From the NCBI GenBank assembly GCA_021199255.1, contig JAJQIK010000040.1, forward strand, positions 1 through 45,937: a DNA stretch of 45,937 nucleotides, written 5' to 3'. The translations under genes were made by a program, and so were the position numbers. Within the stretch, counting starts at the first letter, position 1. Each line of letters begins with the position of its first letter. Below the pieces are notes generated by a model. That model searched no databases. It saw only the letters and a list, made by a program, of their open reading frames with translations, and was not told the DNA's origin. Shown here piece after piece: positions 42,036-45,937 of the stretch. The DNA comes from Clostridiales bacterium (GTDB lineage Bacteria; Bacillota; Clostridia; Lachnospirales; Lachnospiraceae).

Positions 42036-43562
42036 ATGAAAAGAAAATTATGTAAACTCTGTGGCGTTATGATCAGCGCCGCCCTCCTCTTCTCCGGCTG
42101 CGGTGCGTCCGAATCCGGCGCCGATACAGACAACGCTGCTTCCACCGAGGAACAGACTGATCTGCCAGAAGATGGCGAAGACCCTTCCAATGGAGCTCCC
42201 GATCAGGCTCCGCCTGACGATAACGGCTCCGGCGGCACGGATGCACCCGACAAACCGGAGGGCGATCCCCCCGACGGAGAAGGCGGGCCTGGCGGCAATG
42301 GAGGCCCCGGCGGAGGCGGCGGACAGTCTGCCCCCGAAGCTTATAACGCAGTAAACAGTTATACAGAAAATGCTTCTGTCACAGGGAAGACTATTATCTC
42401 CACCGGTACAGACGCAAATGCCGTGCTGGTTGAAAACGGCGCGCAGGTATCCCTTACCGGCGTCACGGTAGACCGCAGCTCTTCCGACAGCACCGGCGGC
42501 GATTCCTCCAGCTTCTACGGCGTAGGAGCCGCTATTCTTGTAACCGACGGCAGCCTCACCGTGACAGACAGCACGATTACCTCCGACGCGGCAGGCGGCG
42601 CGGGCGTTTTTGCCTATGGAAGCGGCACAGCCAGCGTATCCGATACCACCATTACCACCACGCAGGATACCTCCGGCGGTATCCATGTAGCCGGAGGCGG
42701 TACGTTATACGCCTCCAACCTGACCGTTGACACCAGCGGAGAATCCTCCGCCGCCATACGAAGCGACCGGGGCGGCGGCATTATGACCGTTGAGGGCGGA
42801 ACCTATACCTCCCATGGAACAGGCTCCCCCGCCGTCTACTGTACCGCCGATATCTCTGTTTCTGACGCGGTGCTGACTGCAACGGGGTCAGAAGCGGTCT
42901 GTATCGAAGGGCTCAATTCCCTTTCGCTGACGGACTGCGAGGTGACCGGCAGCATGGCCGACAATGAACAGAACGACTGTACCTGGACGGTTATCCTCTA
43001 TCAGAGTATGTCCGGCGACTCCGAGATCGGTAACAGTACCTATGAGATGACCGGCGGAAGCCTCACCTCTACCAACGGAGGACTTTTCTACACCACCAAT
43101 ACAGAAAGCACCTTCTATCTGTCCGGCGTGGAAATCACTCCCGCCTCCGAGCAGGATTTCTTTCTGAAATGCACCGGCAACAGCAATGCCCGCGGCTGGG
43201 GAACAAGCGGCGAAAACGGCGCTGACTGCACCTTTACCGCCGATGGCCAGGAAATGACAGGGAACATTGTCTGGGACAGCATCAGTACGCTGGATTTCAC
43301 CATGCAAAACGGCAGCGCCCTGACCGGCGCTTTTGTACAAGATGAAAGCAATGCCGGAAACGGCGGCGACGGATACGCAAGCCTCACCATCGACGAGGAT
43401 TCTGTCTGGATCGTAACAGGCGACAGCGTCCTTACTTCCCTGTACTGTCAGGGCTCCATTACCGATGAGAACGGCCAGACGGTAACCATTCAGGATACGT
43501 CCGGCAAGGTATTAGAAAAAGGAGACGGCAGCTATACGATTACCGTCTCCGAATATCAATAA
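42036..43562 (+). CDS. Beta-helix lipoprotein (carbohydrate-binding-like surface protein)
   Basis: A 508-residue lipoprotein: signal with LLFSGCG (Cys about 22), then an acidic Pro/Gly/Asp-rich spacer to about 100. From about 105 to the end it is a right-handed parallel beta-helix with repeated N-x-(V/I)T-(S/D) strands (LVTDGSLTVTDSTITSD, VAGGGTLYASNLTVDTS, CTADISVSDAVLTATGS). Beta-helix proteins bind or cut polysaccharides, but no catalytic site is visible. It is the only plus-strand gene in the host part and lies between the transducer and GNAT genes. AAAGGAA precedes ATG 42036. Confidence 0.8.
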   Translation: MKRKLCKLCGVMISAALLFSGCGASESGADTDNAASTEEQTDLPEDGEDPSNGAPDQAPPDDNGSGGTDAPDKPEGDPPDGEGGPGGNGGPGGGGGQSAPEAYNAVNSYTENASVTGKTIISTGTDANAVLVENGAQVSLTGVTVDRSSSDSTGGDSSSFYGVGAAILVTDGSLTVTDSTITSDAAGGAGVFAYGSGTASVSDTTITTTQDTSGGIHVAGGGTLYASNLTVDTSGESSAAIRSDRGGGIMTVEGGTYTSHGTGSPAVYCTADISVSDAVLTATGSEAVCIEGLNSLSLTDCEVTGSMADNEQNDCTWTVILYQSMSGDSEIGNSTYEMTGGSLTSTNGGLFYTTNTESTFYLSGVEITPASEQDFFLKCTGNSNARGWGTSGENGADCTFTADGQEMTGNIVWDSISTLDFTMQNGSALTGAFVQDESNAGNGGDGYASLTIDEDSVWIVTGDSVLTSLYCQGSITDENGQTVTIQDTSGKVLEKGDGSYTITVSEYQ

Positions 43563-43607
43563 ATTAGTATCATTCCATTAAAAAGCAGGATCAAACGAAA
43601 CGGGGGA

Positions 43608-44051
43608 TTATCGGTTGAACGCCGTAATATTTGCTTCATTCAGCGTAAAATCGTAGTAATTTAAATCTTCCCGCTTCGTCCAGCCAATCCGCCTCCAGAA
43701 CGCGTTGCCGATATCATTGGCTGTAAAAGCAATCAGCGACACCTTATTGATCTGTTCCTTCTTTAGCGCCTCCATGCAGAACACCACCATCGCCTTGCCG
43801 ATTCCCCGCATACGGTAATTCTCCGATACGCATACATGGTACAGGCAGCCGCGCCTACCGTCATGGCCGCACAGAATCGCCCCAACGATTCTGCCGTCCT
43901 CCACAGCCACCACGCTGGTGGTGGGATTTCTCTGTAAAAAGTGCGCAATTCCTTCCCTGGAATCGTCGATGCTTCGGATAGCAAATCCTTTAATCGTCAG
44001 CCAAAGCGCCCTGACCCCGTCGTAATCCTCTATTGTCATCGTGCGTACCAT
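43608..44051 (-). CDS. GNAT family acetyltransferase
   Basis: A 147-residue RimI-like N-acetyltransferase, with VVAVEDGRIVGAILCGHDGRRGCLYHVCV and the acetyl-CoA loop ENYRMRGIGKAMVVF (about 79-93), then LIAFTANDIGNAFWRRIGW. The acceptor is unknown. It lies downstream of the dCMP deaminase gene with a 63-nt gap and may share its transcript. Confidence 0.88.
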   Translation of the reverse strand: MVRTMTIEDYDGVRALWLTIKGFAIRSIDDSREGIAHFLQRNPTTSVVAVEDGRIVGAILCGHDGRRGCLYHVCVSENYRMRGIGKAMVVFCMEALKKEQINKVSLIAFTANDIGNAFWRRIGWTKREDLNYYDFTLNEANITAFNR

Positions 44052-44114
44052 AACCTGGTATCCTCGTCTTTCCCAATATCATTTCCCTGTTCATCCAAAG
44101 GCAGAAGGGACGGC

Positions 44115-44603
44115 CTAATATCCCATAACCCCCTCTATGGACTCGTCGTTCTCTATCCATTCCCGCACCGGAATCTTACGGTATTCATCTTCCGTATCCC
44201 TGATATAAACTGTCTCGATTCCCGCATTGATAATCTGTCTCTTACACATAGAGCAGCTGCAGGAATTTTTAACATATTCTCCCGTATCCGCTTCCACGCC
44301 TACCAGATACAAGGCGCTGCCAAGCATCTTATCCCTGGAAGCGCTGATGATGGCGTTGGCCTCCGCGTGTACGCTTCTGCACAGTTCATAACGCTCGCCT
44401 CTCGGAATCGCTTTCTTAATGCGGATACATTCGCCGATGTCGGTGCAGTTCTTCCTGCCTCTGGGCGCACCCACATATCCCGTGGAAATCACCTCGTCAT
44501 TTTTTACAATCACCGCCCCGTAATGACGCCTTAGGCAAGTGGAACGCTGAGCCACCATCTTTGCCAGATCTAAATAATAGTTGACCTTATCCCGTCTCTC
44601 CAT
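44115..44603 (-). CDS. dCMP deaminase (ComEB-like)
   Basis: A 162-residue cytidine/deoxycytidylate deaminase. SVHAEANAIISA (zinc His and catalytic Glu) and the SCSCSMCKRQIINAG zinc Cys pair are present, along with the TGYVGAPRGRKNC segment found in dCMP deaminases. The product is dUMP for thymidylate synthesis. ATG 44603 has AAAGGAAT upstream. ComEB lies within competence operons in Bacillus; here it is distant from comEA and comEC. Confidence 0.92.
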   Translation of the reverse strand: MERRDKVNYYLDLAKMVAQRSTCLRRHYGAVIVKNDEVISTGYVGAPRGRKNCTDIGECIRIKKAIPRGERYELCRSVHAEANAIISASRDKMLGSALYLVGVEADTGEYVKNSCSCSMCKRQIINAGIETVYIRDTEDEYRKIPVREWIENDESIEGVMGY

Positions 44604-44656
44604 ATCCACATTCCTTTCCTTCCAGACATGCTTTCCCGCAAAAGCCTCCATAGCCC

Positions 44657-45721
44657 TTATGGGAACATGGGCACCATTTCCAAGCCCTCACATTCCCGCA
44701 GTCCAAACATCAGATTCATATTCTGTACCGCCTGTCCCGCAGCGCCTTTTACCAGATTATCAAGCGCCCCCATCATGATGATGCGTCCGGTTCTTTCGTC
44801 GATCACAAAATTCACATCAACGTAGTTGCTGCCCTCTACCCATTTCGTTTCAGGGCAGACGCCTTTTTCCAGAACCCGGACAAATCTTTCTTCCTTATAA
44901 TATCGGTCATAGACCGCTTTAATCTCCTCATAGGAAGGCAGCCCCATACTGCCGTCTGCTTTTCTGACCTGCCTGAGCGCAGCATATTCCGTCACCAGAA
45001 TCCCTCTGTTCATAGGTACCAGATGGGGCGTAAAATTCACCAGAATCTCCCTGCCCGCCGCATAGCCAAGCTGCTCCTCAATCTCCGGCGTATGCCTGTG
45101 CCCTGCCACGCCGTAAGCCTTAATATTCTCATTCACTTCACAATACAGGTTCGGAAGCTTCGCGCCGCGCCCCGCGCCGGAGGTTCCGCTCTTGGCGTCG
45201 ATAATCAGCGTATCGGGGTCGATCAGTCCCTCCTTTACCAGCGGATAGGCGGTCAGAATCGAACAGGTCGTATAACAGCCGGGATTGGCCACAAGCCTTG
45301 CCCTTTTTACCTCTTCTCTGTTAATCTCACAAAGCCCATAGACCGCTTCTGCTATGTACTGGGGCGACTGGTGCTTAATCCCATACCATTTTTCATAAAC
45401 CGCCACATCTTTGATCCGGTAATCCGCGCTTAAATCAATGACCTTCGCCTTAGATAAAATATCTTCCTTCATCATGGACGCGCAAAAGCCCTGGGGAGTG
45501 GCCGTAAAAATCACATCTACCTGTCCCGCCAACGCTTCCATATTATCATCCAGGCACACGTCCTCCACGATCTGAAACATATTCCGGTAGACTTCCGCAT
45601 ATTTCTGATCTATATAGCTTCTGGAGCCATACCACTTGATCTCCGCTTCCTTATGCGCCGTCAGGATTCTGACTAACTCCGCCCCCGCATAACCGGTTGC
45701 TCCTATAATACCTACTTTCAT
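44657..45721 (-). CDS. argC: N-acetyl-gamma-glutamyl-phosphate reductase
   Basis: A 354-residue type 1 ArgC. It has the NADP loop VGIIGATGYAGAELVRIL (3-20), the catalytic Cys 149 in VANPGCYTT, and the KSGTSGAGRGAKL and GVAGHRHTPEIEEQL segments. It reduces acetylglutamyl phosphate in arginine synthesis. It lies about 5 kb upstream of argJBD, with unrelated genes between. ATG 45721 has GAGGA upstream. The frame is open further upstream into the repeat region, but that part is not ArgC-like. Confidence 0.96.
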   Translation of the reverse strand: MKVGIIGATGYAGAELVRILTAHKEAEIKWYGSRSYIDQKYAEVYRNMFQIVEDVCLDDNMEALAGQVDVIFTATPQGFCASMMKEDILSKAKVIDLSADYRIKDVAVYEKWYGIKHQSPQYIAEAVYGLCEINREEVKRARLVANPGCYTTCSILTAYPLVKEGLIDPDTLIIDAKSGTSGAGRGAKLPNLYCEVNENIKAYGVAGHRHTPEIEEQLGYAAGREILVNFTPHLVPMNRGILVTEYAALRQVRKADGSMGLPSYEEIKAVYDRYYKEERFVRVLEKGVCPETKWVEGSNYVDVNFVIDERTGRIIMMGALDNLVKGAAGQAVQNMNLMFGLRECEGLEMVPMFP

Positions 45722-45760
45722 CAATGCAGTCCTCGTTTCTATGTTGTTATAACCAGCAGG

Positions 45761-45937
45761 CGCCTGTGAGCATCGCTCTAACTGTATGCTTTCTCTTCCC
45801 TCCACTACGCCGTGCATCATTCGAGAACCTTCGGTTCTCTCATTCACGGGCTTCGCCCTATATTCGCTCAGAAGATAAAATTCGCCTGTGAGCATCGCTC
45901 TAACTGTATGCTTTCTCTTCCCTCCACTACGCCGTGC
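45761..45937. repeat. 122-bp tandem repeat start, upstream of argC
   Basis: A 55-base stretch at 45761-45815 recurs without change at 45883-45937, exactly 122 bp further, and the second copy runs to the window edge. Within the unit lie GAGAACC-TTC-GGTTCTC and GGGC-TTC-GCCC hairpins. The copy number and extent cannot be seen. It resembles an intergenic palindromic repeat and holds no gene. Confidence 0.75.

Noticed and set aside
45722-45895. Longer N-terminus for argC reaching into the repeat
   Set aside because: ArgC begins at the nucleotide-binding strand MKVGIIGATGYAG, and the upstream codons are repeat DNA.

Overview
The window looks like a chromosome segment of a Lachnospiraceae-type member of the Clostridia: strong AAGGAGG ribosome sites, frequent TTG/GTG starts, a split arg cluster, WalR/WalK-like signalling, ComEA/ComEC competence proteins and phage families typical of gut Firmicutes. 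It falls into two parts. Positions 1 to about 27,865 are one side of an integrated element, almost certainly a tailed-phage prophage with cargo. Its left end, integrase and structural genes lie outside the window. Positions of about 27,866 to 45,937 are host chromosome.

Prophage, left to right. (a) 1-5,335, minus strand: the start of the late/packaging operon, HNH endonuclease, P27-type small terminase, compact S-adenosylmethionine synthetase, ParB-fused N4/N6 methyltransferase, a 255-aa phage protein, a 52-aa membrane protein, DUF4314 and an amidoligase cut by the window edge. (b) 5,612-11,660, minus strand: a late regulator (DUF1492), a 95-aa protein, an SNF2-type helicase broken by a 4-nt insertion inside Walker A, VRR-NUC, a primase/VapE-type helicase, a PD-(D/E)XK-like protein and DUF4406. 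(c) 11,829-16,362, plus strand: two small proteins, DUF2800 nuclease, DUF2815 ssDNA-binding protein, a membrane peptide and family A DNA polymerase. Operons (b) and (c) diverge from a long, nearly symmetric inverted repeat at 11,701-11,791. (d) 16,402-18,975, minus strand: an HTH protein, a zinc-ribbon protein, an ImmA/IrrE protease and an XRE repressor. The same 20-bp operator (TGTTAGC-N6-GTTAACA) lies upstream of the repressor and of the zinc-ribbon gene.

Cargo. (e) 19,367-24,768 is an AT-rich restriction-modification island: an AlkA-like DNA glycosylase, an Alw26I/Eco31I/Esp3I-like HNH restriction enzyme, and a convergent 940-aa methyltransferase fusing an adenine methylase to a circularly permuted cytosine-C5 methylase, preceded by a small HTH_17 protein with its own promoter. 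(f) 25,074-27,311 is a three-gene operon: voltage-gated-like K+ channel, 133-aa protein, lipoprotein nuclease. (g) A SymE-like protein lies next to the right attachment junction.

The junction falls inside comEC: the competence channel gene reads normally until its metallo-lactamase domain and then changes to unrelated residues and stops. The host part then carries a GerMN lipoprotein, a histidine kinase/response regulator pair, ComEA, a small DMT transporter, a solute-binding lipoprotein-like protein, argD-argB-argJ with ArgR-type boxes, a chemotaxis transducer, a beta-helix lipoprotein, a GNAT acetyltransferase, dCMP deaminase and argC. At the right edge, upstream of argC, a 122-bp unit begins to repeat in tandem.

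All family assignments come from reading translated sequence and motifs by eye; no database search was run.
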